From CAHJXF01 sp038225855 (lineage in GTDB: Bacteria > Pseudomonadota > Gammaproteobacteria > Burkholderiales > Burkholderiaceae_D): 64,000 nt of DNA. Below the pieces are notes generated by a model. It saw only the letters and a program-made list of their open reading frames with translations. It searched no databases and was not told where the DNA came from. Of this stretch, positions 44,314 to 52,420 are shown piece after piece; position 1 is the stretch's first letter, and each line of letters begins with the position of its first letter. The translations under genes and the position numbers were made by a program. The stretch spans positions 1 to 64,000 of the forward strand of contig JBBRQU010000009.1 in assembly GCA_038225855.1 (NCBI GenBank). The letters are read 5' to 3'.

Positions 44314-45825
44314 TCAACTCGCAAGCGTGCGCGCCATCGCGCTCACGCAAGCCTGCATCAGCCCGTCGGGCACGATGCCGAGCACGAGCAACGCGATACC
44401 GTTGGCGACGAGAACGACGCGCGCATCGATGCGACCGCTTCCCGCGCCCGCGATCGCCGCCTCGGCCACAGGCGCGTCGAAATACATTAGCTTGACGATG
44501 CGCAGGTAGTAATACGCGCCGACCAGCGACATCATCACCGCGAACACCACCAGCCACACCGCGCCGGTCGCGAACGCCGCTGCGAGCACCGAGAACTTCG
44601 CGTAGAAGCCCACCGTGGGCGGCACGCCGGCGAGCGAGAACATCGTGATCAGCATCACCAGCGCGGCCCAGGGGTTGCGGCGATGCAGGCCCTTGAAGTC
44701 GTCGATGTGGTCGGCCTCGTAGCCGTTTCTGGACATCGCGAGCAAGACACCGAAGGCCGCGCACGTCGTCAGCGCATAGACCACCGCATAGAACAGCGCC
44801 GAGCTGTATGCGCTCGCGGCCGAGTAGGCGTTGCCGTTGATGATGCCCGACAGAATGCCGAGCAACAGAAAGCCCATGTGCGAGATGGTCGAGTATCCGA
44901 GCATGCGCTTGACGCTGGTCTGCGCGATCGCCGCGATGTTGCCGAGCGCGAGCGACAGCACGGCGAGGATGATCAGCATCTGCTGCCAGTCGAACGCCAG
45001 CGCGATCATGCCCTCGACAAGCAGCCGCATCACGATCGCGAATGCCGCGAGCTTGGGCGCCCCGCCGACCACCAGGGTGACTGCCGATGGCGCGCCCTGA
45101 TAGACGTCGGGGATCCACATGTGGAACGGCACGGCGCCGAGCTTGAACGCGAGACCGGCGACGATGAAGACCAGTCCGAACACGAGGATGGTTCGATTGG
45201 CGATACCGGCGTCGAGCTGCCTGGCGAGCATCGTGAGGTCGAGCGTCCCGGTCGCGCCGTAGAGCATCGACATGCCGTAGAGCAGAAAGCCCGACGAGAG
45301 CGCGCCGAGGATGAAATACTTCATCGACGCCTCGGTCGACGCGGTGTGGTCGCGCCGCAGGGCGACCAGCGCATAGAACGCGAGCGACATCAGCTCGAGG
45401 CCCAGATAGAGCGACAGGAAGTTGTTGGCCGAGATCATCACGAACTGGCCGAGCACCGAGAACAGCACCAGCGGATAGAACTCGCCGCCGCGCTCGCCAG
45501 ACACGATGCCTCGATCGACCATATAGTCGTGCGAGTAGATCAGCGTGAGGATCACGGCGACCGATGTGGCCAGCTTCAACAGATTCGCCATCGGATCGCC
45601 GACGAACATGTTGCCGAAGGTGTACCAGGTGCTACCGTCGATGAGGTAAAGACCGTTCAACACCGCGCACACCGCGAGCGTGACCACGCTCAGCCAATAG
45701 GTGACGAGCCGGCGAGAGTCCGTCAGGAACATGTCGACCAGCAGCACAGCCGACGCAGCTATCAGGAGAAAGATCTCCGGATACGCGGGGATGAGGTTGA
45801 TGGTCGGAAAGACGATAGGGTTCAT
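44314..45825 (-). CDS. nuoN: NADH-quinone oxidoreductase subunit N
   Basis: This 503-residue antiporter-like subunit of complex I has about 14 membrane helices. Segments include LELMSLAFYALVALRRDHTA (helix-5 glutamate), AFKLGAVPFHMWIPDVYQGA with the loop Lys/His, and VKRMLGYSTISHMGFLLLGI. It forms one proton channel of the membrane arm. The ATG at 45825 is chosen; an in-frame extension upstream is encoded by a REP-like element. It is the last nuo gene. Confidence 0.96.
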   Translation of the reverse strand: MNPIVFPTINLIPAYPEIFLLIAASAVLLVDMFLTDSRRLVTYWLSVVTLAVCAVLNGLYLIDGSTWYTFGNMFVGDPMANLLKLATSVAVILTLIYSHDYMVDRGIVSGERGGEFYPLVLFSVLGQFVMISANNFLSLYLGLELMSLAFYALVALRRDHTASTEASMKYFILGALSSGFLLYGMSMLYGATGTLDLTMLARQLDAGIANRTILVFGLVFIVAGLAFKLGAVPFHMWIPDVYQGAPSAVTLVVGGAPKLAAFAIVMRLLVEGMIALAFDWQQMLIILAVLSLALGNIAAIAQTSVKRMLGYSTISHMGFLLLGILSGIINGNAYSAASAYSSALFYAVVYALTTCAAFGVLLAMSRNGYEADHIDDFKGLHRRNPWAALVMLITMFSLAGVPPTVGFYAKFSVLAAAFATGAVWLVVFAVMMSLVGAYYYLRIVKLMYFDAPVAEAAIAGAGSGRIDARVVLVANGIALLVLGIVPDGLMQACVSAMARTLAS

Positions 45826-45852
45826 GACGGGCGACGCAAGAAACATGAACTC

Positions 45853-45928
45853 CGTCGTCCCTGCGAAAGCAGGGACCCGGTGGCGTGCGCCGAAAGACGC
45901 TGGATTCCCGCGTGCGCGGGAACGACGG
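45853..45928. repeat. REP-like 76-bp element, family A, copy 2 (nuoM-nuoN spacer)
   Basis: It is the same length as the copy at 8657-8732 and nearly identical, with inverted ends and two hairpins (CGTCCCTGCGAAAGCAGGGAC and TTCCCGCGTGCGCGGGAA, the latter's complement visible on the minus strand). The linker CGCCGAAAGACGCTGGA is the same. It lies between nuoM and nuoN inside the operon. Confidence 0.85.
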
Positions 45929-45971
45929 GAGCGTTGCAATAACTGTCACTCATTTGCTCATCAATCAAAGA

Positions 45972-47456
45972 TCACAGCTTGGTCTGCGCGACGTGCGCCA
46001 ACAGATTGACGACCGAGGCGTGCATCACGTCGGTGAAGGGCTTGGGCACGATGCCCATGTAGAGCGTCGCCGCGGCCAAGAGTGCGAGCATGAAGAACTC
46101 CCGTGCGCCGATGTCCTTCAACGTGGCGACCCGGTCGTTCGCGACCGCGCCGAACACCACACGCTTGTACATCCACAGCGAATAGGCGGCGCCGAGTATC
46201 AACGCAAGCGCAGCGAGCAGGCCGATCCAGAAATCGAAACGCACCGCAGCCAGGATGACCATGAATTCGCCGACGAAGCCCGAGGTCGCGGGCAGGCCGC
46301 AGTTGGCCATCGAGAACAGCATGAAGAACGCGGCGAACTTCGGCATCGTGTTGACCACGCCGCCGTAGTCGGAGATCAGGCGCGAGTGCATGCGGTCGTA
46401 GAGCACGCCGATGCACAGGAACATCGCGCCCGACACGAAGCCGTGCGAGATCATCTGCGCGATCGCCCCCTCCATGCCGAGCGGACTGAAGATGAAGAAG
46501 CCGAGCGTGACGAAGCCCATGTGCGCGATCGACGTATACGCGACCAGCTTCTTCATGTCGGTCTGGACCATCGCGACGAAGCCGATGTAGATCACCGCGA
46601 TCAACGAGAGCGCGATGATGAAGCCCGACAACTGGTGGCTGGCGTCGGGCGCGATCGGCAGCGAGAAGCGCACGAAGCCGTAGGCCCCGAGCTTGAGCAG
46701 GATCGCGGCCAATACCACCGAGCCGCCGGTCGGCGCTTCGACGTGCGCATCGGGCAACCAGGTGTGCACCGGCCACATCGGCACCTTGACCGCGAACGCC
46801 ATGAAGAAGGCGATGAAGATCAGCGTCTGCGCTTCGATTGAGAGCGGCAGCTTGTGCCAGGTGGCGATCTCGAAACTGCCGCCGGACTTGTACCAGAGGT
46901 AGATGATCGCGACCAGCGTCAACAGCGATCCGAGGAAGGTGTAGAGGAAGAACTTGATCGACGCGTAGACGCGATTGGCGCCGCCCCAGATGCCGATGAT
47001 GAGATACATCGGGATCAGCGTCGACTCGAAGAAGATGTAGAACAGCAACCCATCGGTTGCGCAGAACACGCCGATCATGAGGCCCGACAGGATCAGGAAC
47101 GACGCCATGTAGCCGGCGACGTTCTCCTCGATCACTTCCCACGCCGAGATGACGGTGACGACGGTGATGAAGGCCGTCAGCAGCACGAACCACAGCGCGA
47201 TGCCGTCGATACCGAGCGCGTAGTTGACGGCGAAGCGCTCGATCCACGGCGCGTGCTCGACGAACTGCATCGCAGCCGTGCTCGTGTCGAAGCCCGTGTA
47301 GAGCGGGATCGTGACGAGGAAGCTGACGACCGCTGCGATCAGCGCGAGCCAGCGCACCAGACGCGCGCGATCGTCGCGACCGATCGCGAGCAGCACGAGC
47401 CCGGAGACGATCGGAATCCAGATGGACAGGCTGAGGTAGGGAATCGAGGATTGCAT
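45972..47456 (-). CDS. nuoM: NADH-quinone oxidoreductase subunit M
   Basis: This 494-residue antiporter-like complex I subunit has key segments FYIFFESTLIPMYLIIGIWG (helix-5 Glu), AFAVKVPMWPVHTWLPDAHV, and DMKKLVAYTSIAHMGFVTLG with the channel Lys. The start at 47456 (MQSSIPYLSLSIW) is preferred; the in-frame upstream extension comes from repeat DNA. It lies between nuoL and nuoN, with repeats on both sides. Confidence 0.96.
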   Translation of the reverse strand: MQSSIPYLSLSIWIPIVSGLVLLAIGRDDRARLVRWLALIAAVVSFLVTIPLYTGFDTSTAAMQFVEHAPWIERFAVNYALGIDGIALWFVLLTAFITVVTVISAWEVIEENVAGYMASFLILSGLMIGVFCATDGLLFYIFFESTLIPMYLIIGIWGGANRVYASIKFFLYTFLGSLLTLVAIIYLWYKSGGSFEIATWHKLPLSIEAQTLIFIAFFMAFAVKVPMWPVHTWLPDAHVEAPTGGSVVLAAILLKLGAYGFVRFSLPIAPDASHQLSGFIIALSLIAVIYIGFVAMVQTDMKKLVAYTSIAHMGFVTLGFFIFSPLGMEGAIAQMISHGFVSGAMFLCIGVLYDRMHSRLISDYGGVVNTMPKFAAFFMLFSMANCGLPATSGFVGEFMVILAAVRFDFWIGLLAALALILGAAYSLWMYKRVVFGAVANDRVATLKDIGAREFFMLALLAAATLYMGIVPKPFTDVMHASVVNLLAHVAQTKL

Positions 47457-47485
47457 GTTGTTGGTCTTCGCTCTACCGCACTGCT

Positions 47486-47568
47486 CCGTCTCCCCGGCGC
47501 AGGCCGGGGTCCAATTGGTCTTCGTCGCGCACATCGATTGGGCCCCGGCCTTCGCCGGGGAGACGCGG
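47486..47568. repeat. REP-like hairpin repeat, family B, copy 3 (nuoL-nuoM spacer)
   Basis: CCGTCTCCCCGGCGCAGGCC at the left and GGCCCCGGCCTTCGCCGGGG followed by AGACGCGG at the right form inverted hairpin units. The element fills the 123-base spacer between nuoL and nuoM. Confidence 0.8.
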
Positions 47569-47579
47569 AAGGGCGTCCA

Positions 47580-49700
47580 TCAATGCGTCGGCTGCCGCAG
47601 CACGAACCAGGACATCAATGCGAGCACGCCGATGATCATGGCGAACGCGTAGTGATAGATGTAGCCGGTCTGCGCGGTCCGCACGACCGAGGCGAACCAG
47701 CCGACTAAACGCGCGCTGCCGTTGACCACCACGCCATCGATGAACGACTGGTCGCCGCGTCTCCAGAGGCCTCTGCCCAAACGTCGCGCGCCTGCAGCGA
47801 AAACGATCTCGTTGAATCGATCCGCGTAATACTTGTTGTCGAGCAGGCGATAGAGCCAGCCGGTCTTCGCCTGGATCTTCGCGGGCAGTGCGGGATTGAC
47901 GAGGTACAGATACCAGGCGACGACGACCCCGGCCAGTGCGAGCCAGAACGGGGCCCCGACGAATGCATGCAGGCCCATCGCCAGCGCGCCGTGGAATTCT
48001 TCAGCGAGCTTCTCCATCGCGTGATGGTTCTCGCCGACGGCGATCGCGTCCTTGAAGAAGTCGCCGTAGAGCAGCGGTCCGATCGTGAAGAAGCCGATCA
48101 CGACCGACGGGATCGCGAGCAGGATCAGCGGCAGCGTGATGACCCAGGTCGTCTCGTGCGGCTTTTCTCCGGGGGCGAGGCCGTGGTGCTCTTCATGCGC
48201 GCCGGCGTCGTGCGCGTCCTCGTCGTGGCTCGCGCTTGCTTCGTGCAGATCGAGCTTCGCCGCCGCGCCGTGTGCGGCATCTTTCGCGGCATCATGCGCA
48301 ACGGCAGGATCATGCCCATGCGCCTGCCCGAAGCGCTCCTTGCCGTGGAAGACGAGAAAGAACATGCGAAACGAATAGAGCGCGGTGACGAACACGCTGA
48401 CCGTCACGGCGAAGGTCGCGAATCCCGAGCCGGCGATATGCGACTCACCGACCGCCTCGATGATCGAGTCCTTCGAGTAGAAGCCGGCGAAGAATGGCGT
48501 GCCGATCAATGCGAGCGATCCGATCAGCGACGTGATCCAGGTGATCGGCATGTATTTCTTCACGCCACCCATGTTGCGGATGTCCTGATCGTGATGCATG
48601 CCGATGATCACCGAGCCGGCTGCGAGAAACAGCAGCGCCTTGAAGAAGGCGTGCGTCATCAGATGGAAGATCGCGGCTGAATAGGCGGACGCGCCGAGCG
48701 CGACTGTCATGTAGCCGAGTTGCGACAGCGTCGAATACGCCACGACACGCTTGATGTCGTTCTGGATCACGCCGAGAAATCCCATGAAGAGAGCCGTAAT
48801 CGCGCCGATGATCAGCACGAACGACAGCGCCGTGTCCGACAGCTCGAACAACGGCGAGAAGCGCGCGACCATGAAGATGCCGGCCGTCACCATGGTCGCC
48901 GCATGAATCAAGGCGGAGATGGGCGTCGGACCTTCCATCGAATCGGGCAGCCACACGTGCAGCGGAAACTGCGCCGATTTGCCCATCGCGCCGATGAAGA
49001 GACAAATGCACGCGACCGTGACCAGCATCCAGTTCGTGCCGGGCAAGGTGAGCTTCGCGAGTTCTTCGCCTTTCGCGAACACCTCGGCGTAATGCATCGA
49101 GCCCGCGTACGCGAGCAGCAGACCGATGCCGAGAATGAAACCGAAGTCGCCGACGCGATTGACGAGGAAGGCCTTGAGGTTCGCGTAGATCGCGGTCGGC
49201 CGCGTGTACCAGAAGCCGATCAGCAGATACGACACCAGCCCCACCGCCTCCCAACCGAAAAAGAGCTGAAGCATGTTGTTGGCCATGACCAGCATCAGCA
49301 TCGAAAACGTGAACAGCGAGATATACGAGAAGAAGCGCTGATAGCCGGGGTCGTCGGCCATGTAGCCGATGGTGTAGATGTGGACCATCAGCGAGACGAA
49401 GGTCACGACGACCATCATCAGCGCGGTCAGCGAGTCGATCAGGAAACCGATCTCGAACTTGATGTCGCCGATCTCGGCCCACGTGTAGAGCGCCTGGTCG
49501 AAGCGCGCGCCATTCATCACGTCGATGAAGACCAGGAGCGACAGCACGAAGGAAATCGAGACGCCGAGGATCGCCACGCGGTGCGAGTTCGCGCGACCGA
49601 TGCTGTGGCCGAACAAGCCGGGGATGATGGCGCCGACGAGCGGCGCGAGCGGCACGACCGAAAGCAGAGCGGGTGACAATGTTGCAGCCGCGGCATTCAT
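47580..49700 (-). CDS. nuoL: NADH-quinone oxidoreductase subunit L
   Basis: This 706-residue subunit is the distal proton channel of complex I with the long lateral helix. Motifs are FFGWEAVGLVSYLLIGFWYT, GKSAQFPLHVWLPDSMEGPT and DIKRVVAYSTLSQLGYMTVA. A His/Asp-rich loop is inserted around residues 460-505 (plus-strand 48177-48330), including AHGHDPAVAHDAAKDAAHGA and HDEDAHDAGAHEEHHG. Similar His-rich inserts occur in other betaproteobacterial NuoL proteins. The start at 49700 follows a gap of four bases from nuoK. Confidence 0.96.
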   Translation of the reverse strand: MNAAAATLSPALLSVVPLAPLVGAIIPGLFGHSIGRANSHRVAILGVSISFVLSLLVFIDVMNGARFDQALYTWAEIGDIKFEIGFLIDSLTALMMVVVTFVSLMVHIYTIGYMADDPGYQRFFSYISLFTFSMLMLVMANNMLQLFFGWEAVGLVSYLLIGFWYTRPTAIYANLKAFLVNRVGDFGFILGIGLLLAYAGSMHYAEVFAKGEELAKLTLPGTNWMLVTVACICLFIGAMGKSAQFPLHVWLPDSMEGPTPISALIHAATMVTAGIFMVARFSPLFELSDTALSFVLIIGAITALFMGFLGVIQNDIKRVVAYSTLSQLGYMTVALGASAYSAAIFHLMTHAFFKALLFLAAGSVIIGMHHDQDIRNMGGVKKYMPITWITSLIGSLALIGTPFFAGFYSKDSIIEAVGESHIAGSGFATFAVTVSVFVTALYSFRMFFLVFHGKERFGQAHGHDPAVAHDAAKDAAHGAAAKLDLHEASASHDEDAHDAGAHEEHHGLAPGEKPHETTWVITLPLILLAIPSVVIGFFTIGPLLYGDFFKDAIAVGENHHAMEKLAEEFHGALAMGLHAFVGAPFWLALAGVVVAWYLYLVNPALPAKIQAKTGWLYRLLDNKYYADRFNEIVFAAGARRLGRGLWRRGDQSFIDGVVVNGSARLVGWFASVVRTAQTGYIYHYAFAMIIGVLALMSWFVLRQPTH

Positions 49701-49704
49701 GGCA

Positions 49705-50010
49705 TCACCCTTGCAATTTGTCGAGGTCCTCGACGTTGATCGTGTCGAGGTTGCGAAACAACAGCACCAGGATCGCGAGGCCGATCGCCGACTCGGCGGC
49801 CGCAACCGTCAGGATGAAGAACACGAACACCTGGCCACCGTAATCGCCGAGATAATTAGAGAACGCGATGAAGTTGGTGTTGACCGCGAGCAGCATCAAC
49901 TCGATCGCCATCAACAGCACGATGATGTTGCGACGGTTCAGGAAGATGCCGATGACGCTGATCGCAAACAGGATCGCGCCGAAGACGAGATAGTGGGCGA
50001 GGCTCAGCAT
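49705..50010 (-). CDS. nuoK: NADH-quinone oxidoreductase subunit K
   Basis: This 101-residue three-helix subunit has conserved membrane glutamates in LLMAIELMLLAVNTNFIAFS and FFILTVAAAESAIGLAILVL. It links the E-channel to the antiporter subunits. It lies four bases upstream of nuoL and is separated from nuoJ by a 139-base repeat-bearing spacer. Confidence 0.96.
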   Translation of the reverse strand: MLSLAHYLVFGAILFAISVIGIFLNRRNIIVLLMAIELMLLAVNTNFIAFSNYLGDYGGQVFVFFILTVAAAESAIGLAILVLLFRNLDTINVEDLDKLQG

Positions 50011-50013
50011 GCG

Positions 50014-50114
50014 CCGTCATCCCGGCGAAGGCCGGGATCCAAGCGACAGCGTCGTCCCGGCGAAGGCCGGGATCCAAGTTCTTGGTTGGACCCCGGCCTT
50101 CGCCGGGGAGACGC
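50014..50114. repeat. REP-like hairpin repeat, family B, copy 4 (nuoJ-nuoK spacer)
   Basis: This copy has three units: two direct copies of CGTC(A/G)TCCCGGCGAAGGCC followed by GGGATCCAAG, and one inverted copy TTGGACCCCGGCCTTCGCCG then GGGAGACGC. It begins four bases upstream of the nuoK start codon on the coding side, so its hairpins lie over the nuoK ribosome site region. Confidence 0.85.
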
Positions 50115-50149
50115 AAGTCCGTCTCGACGATTGACACACGTCACGGTTT

Positions 50150-50755
50150 TCACTCCCGCTTCTCTGAAGCCATCGTCACGATGCGTATGCGGTCCGCGGC
50201 CTTCACGGCGATCTGCTTGTTGGGGTCCTGTCCCTTCGTGTCCTTCCTCGTGCGCAAGGTCAGCGCGACCGCCGCGACGATGGCCACCAGCAACACGACG
50301 GCCGCCACCTCGAATGCATAGACATAGTCGGTGTAGATCAGCCGTCCGAGTTCACGCGTGTTGCTGCTGCCCGGCGGGATGACCAGGGCGTTGGCGGCGC
50401 TGTCGGGAACGATGAAGGTCTTCAACAGCACGAACGCCATCTCGAGCACGATCACCACGCCCACGCCTGCGGCGAGCGGCAGATTGGTCCAGAAGCCTTC
50501 GCGCAACTTGTCGAAGTTGATGTCGACCATCATCACCACGAACAGGAACAGCACCATCACCGCGCCGACATAGACCAGCACCAGCGCGATCGCGAGGAAC
50601 TCGGCCTTGAGCAGCATCCAGATCGCGGCCGTCGTGAAGAAGGCGAGCACCAGATGCAGCGCCGCATGTATCGGATTTCTTGCGGTGACGACGCGCAGCC
50701 CTGCGTACACAGCGACGAACGCGAAGAGGTAGAAGAGCAGAGCCTTGAAGTCCAT
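50150..50755 (-). CDS. nuoJ: NADH-quinone oxidoreductase subunit J
   Basis: This 201-residue five-helix subunit begins LLFYLFAFVAVYAGLRVVTA, then NPIHAALHLVLAFFTTAAIW and ALVLVYVGAVMVLFLFVVMM, the pi-bulge helix. It carries a basic C-terminal tail (RTRKDTKGQDPNKQIAVKAA). It lies between nuoI (57-base gap) and the repeat-bearing spacer before nuoK. Confidence 0.96.
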   Translation of the reverse strand: MDFKALLFYLFAFVAVYAGLRVVTARNPIHAALHLVLAFFTTAAIWMLLKAEFLAIALVLVYVGAVMVLFLFVVMMVDINFDKLREGFWTNLPLAAGVGVVIVLEMAFVLLKTFIVPDSAANALVIPPGSSNTRELGRLIYTDYVYAFEVAAVVLLVAIVAAVALTLRTRKDTKGQDPNKQIAVKAADRIRIVTMASEKRE

Positions 50756-50812
50756 GAGGTCGTCGATCAGGTCGATGAATGCGTCGATGAATGCATCGCG
50801 CGTTGTAGCGCT

Positions 50813-51304
50813 TCAGCGATAAGGCGCGTCGGCCTCGCGCGCGGCGGCGATTTCTTTTTCGTAGCGGTCGCCCACCGCGAGCAACATCTCCTTGGTGTAA
50901 TGCAGGTCGCCGCGCTTCTCGCCGTGATACTCGAGGATGTCGGTCTCGACGATCGAATCGACCGGACAACTCTCTTCGCAGAAGCCGCAGAAAATGCACT
51001 TGACCAGGTCGATGTCGTAGCGCGTCGTGCGACGCGTGCCGTCGGCACGCACTTCGGACTCGATCGTGATCGCAAGCGCCGGACACACCGCTTCACAGAG
51101 CTTGCAGGCGATGCAGCGCTCTTCGCCATTCGGGTAGCGACGCAGCGCATGCAACCCGCGAAAGCGCGGCGACTTCGGCGTCTTCTCTTCGGGGAACTGC
51201 ACGGTGATCTTGCGCGCGAACATGTAGCGCCCTGTAAGCGCCATGCCCTTGAGCAATTCGCTCAGAATCAGGCTGCTGAAAAAGTCCTTGATGGCTGTGG
51301 TCAC
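50813..51304 (-). CDS. nuoI: NADH-quinone oxidoreductase subunit I
   Basis: This 163-residue ferredoxin-type subunit carries clusters N6a and N6b: ligands in ERCIACKLCEAVCPALAI and KCIFCGFCEESCPVDSIVE. It follows nuoH by 18 bases. Its N-terminal amphipathic part anchors it to the membrane arm. Confidence 0.97.
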   Translation of the reverse strand: MTTAIKDFFSSLILSELLKGMALTGRYMFARKITVQFPEEKTPKSPRFRGLHALRRYPNGEERCIACKLCEAVCPALAITIESEVRADGTRRTTRYDIDLVKCIFCGFCEESCPVDSIVETDILEYHGEKRGDLHYTKEMLLAVGDRYEKEIAAAREADAPYR

Positions 51305-51322
51305 GAATCTATTCCCCGGTCA

Positions 51323-52420
51323 TCACTTCCATATATTCCACGGCGTCTGCATCCACAGGCCCACGATCATCAGCCACGCAATCGTCAAAGGGATGAAGAC
51401 CTTCCATCCGAGACGCATGATCTGGTCGTAGCGATAGCGCGGAAAGGTCGCGCGAAACCAGATGAAGAACGTGACCATGAACACGGTCTTGCCGAACAGC
51501 CACATCCAGTTCCAGAACGCCATCGAATCGGCGATCCACTGCGGCGTCTGCATGCCGATGAGCGAGAACGATATCGGAGCCGACCAGCCGCCCAGGAACA
51601 TGATCGCGGCCAGGGCCGAGATCAGGATCATGTTCATGTACTCGGCGAGAAAGAACATCGCGAAGCCCATGCCCGAATACTCGACCATGTGACCGGCGAC
51701 GATCTCCGACTCTCCTTCGACGACGTCGAACGGATGGCGATTGGTCTCGGCCACGCCCGAGACGAAGTACACGAGCATGATCGGCAACAGCGGCAGCCAG
51801 TTCCACGACAGGAAGTCCAGACCCCACGATGCGAACGTGCCGCGCGACTGGCTGGTCACGATGTCGGTGAGGTTCATGCTGCCTGTGACCATCAGCACCA
51901 CGACCAGCGCGAAGCCCATCGCGATTTCGTACGAAACCATCTGCGCGGACGCGCGCATCGCGCCGAGAAACGCGTACTTCGAGTTCGATGCCCAGCCCGC
52001 AATGATGATGCCGTACACCTCGAGCGAGGTGATCGCCATGATGTAGAGCAGACCCGCGTTGACGTTGCCCACCGCCGCGTTCGGCCCGAAGGGAATCACG
52101 GCCCACGCGGCGATCGCCGGCATGATTGTCATCATCGGCGCGATCAGAAACAGTCCCTTGCTCGCGCTGGACGGAACGATGATTTCTTTGAGCAACAGCT
52201 TGAGCACGTCGGCGAAGGGCTGGAAAAGCCCGAGAGGACCGACGCGATTCGGGCCGATGCGAACATGCATCCAACCGATCACCTTGCGCTCCCACAAAGT
52301 CAGGTAGGCAACCGCAAGGATCAGCGGCAGCACGACGCAGATGATCTTGACGAGGTTCCATACGAGCGGCCACACCGCGCCGAAAGTCGACTGCCCGTTC
52401 TGCGTGATCCAGTCGATCAT
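51323..52420 (-). CDS. nuoH: NADH-quinone oxidoreductase subunit H
   Basis: This 364-residue subunit forms the quinone chamber with NuoB and NuoD. Signatures are LTLWERKVIGWMHVRIGPNR and VSGVAETNRHPFDVVEGESE, which contains the conserved acidic loop. The ATG at 52420 overlaps the nuoG stop (ATGA at 52417-52420), so the two genes are coupled. Confidence 0.97.
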   Translation of the reverse strand: MIDWITQNGQSTFGAVWPLVWNLVKIICVVLPLILAVAYLTLWERKVIGWMHVRIGPNRVGPLGLFQPFADVLKLLLKEIIVPSSASKGLFLIAPMMTIMPAIAAWAVIPFGPNAAVGNVNAGLLYIMAITSLEVYGIIIAGWASNSKYAFLGAMRASAQMVSYEIAMGFALVVVLMVTGSMNLTDIVTSQSRGTFASWGLDFLSWNWLPLLPIMLVYFVSGVAETNRHPFDVVEGESEIVAGHMVEYSGMGFAMFFLAEYMNMILISALAAIMFLGGWSAPISFSLIGMQTPQWIADSMAFWNWMWLFGKTVFMVTFFIWFRATFPRYRYDQIMRLGWKVFIPLTIAWLMIVGLWMQTPWNIWK

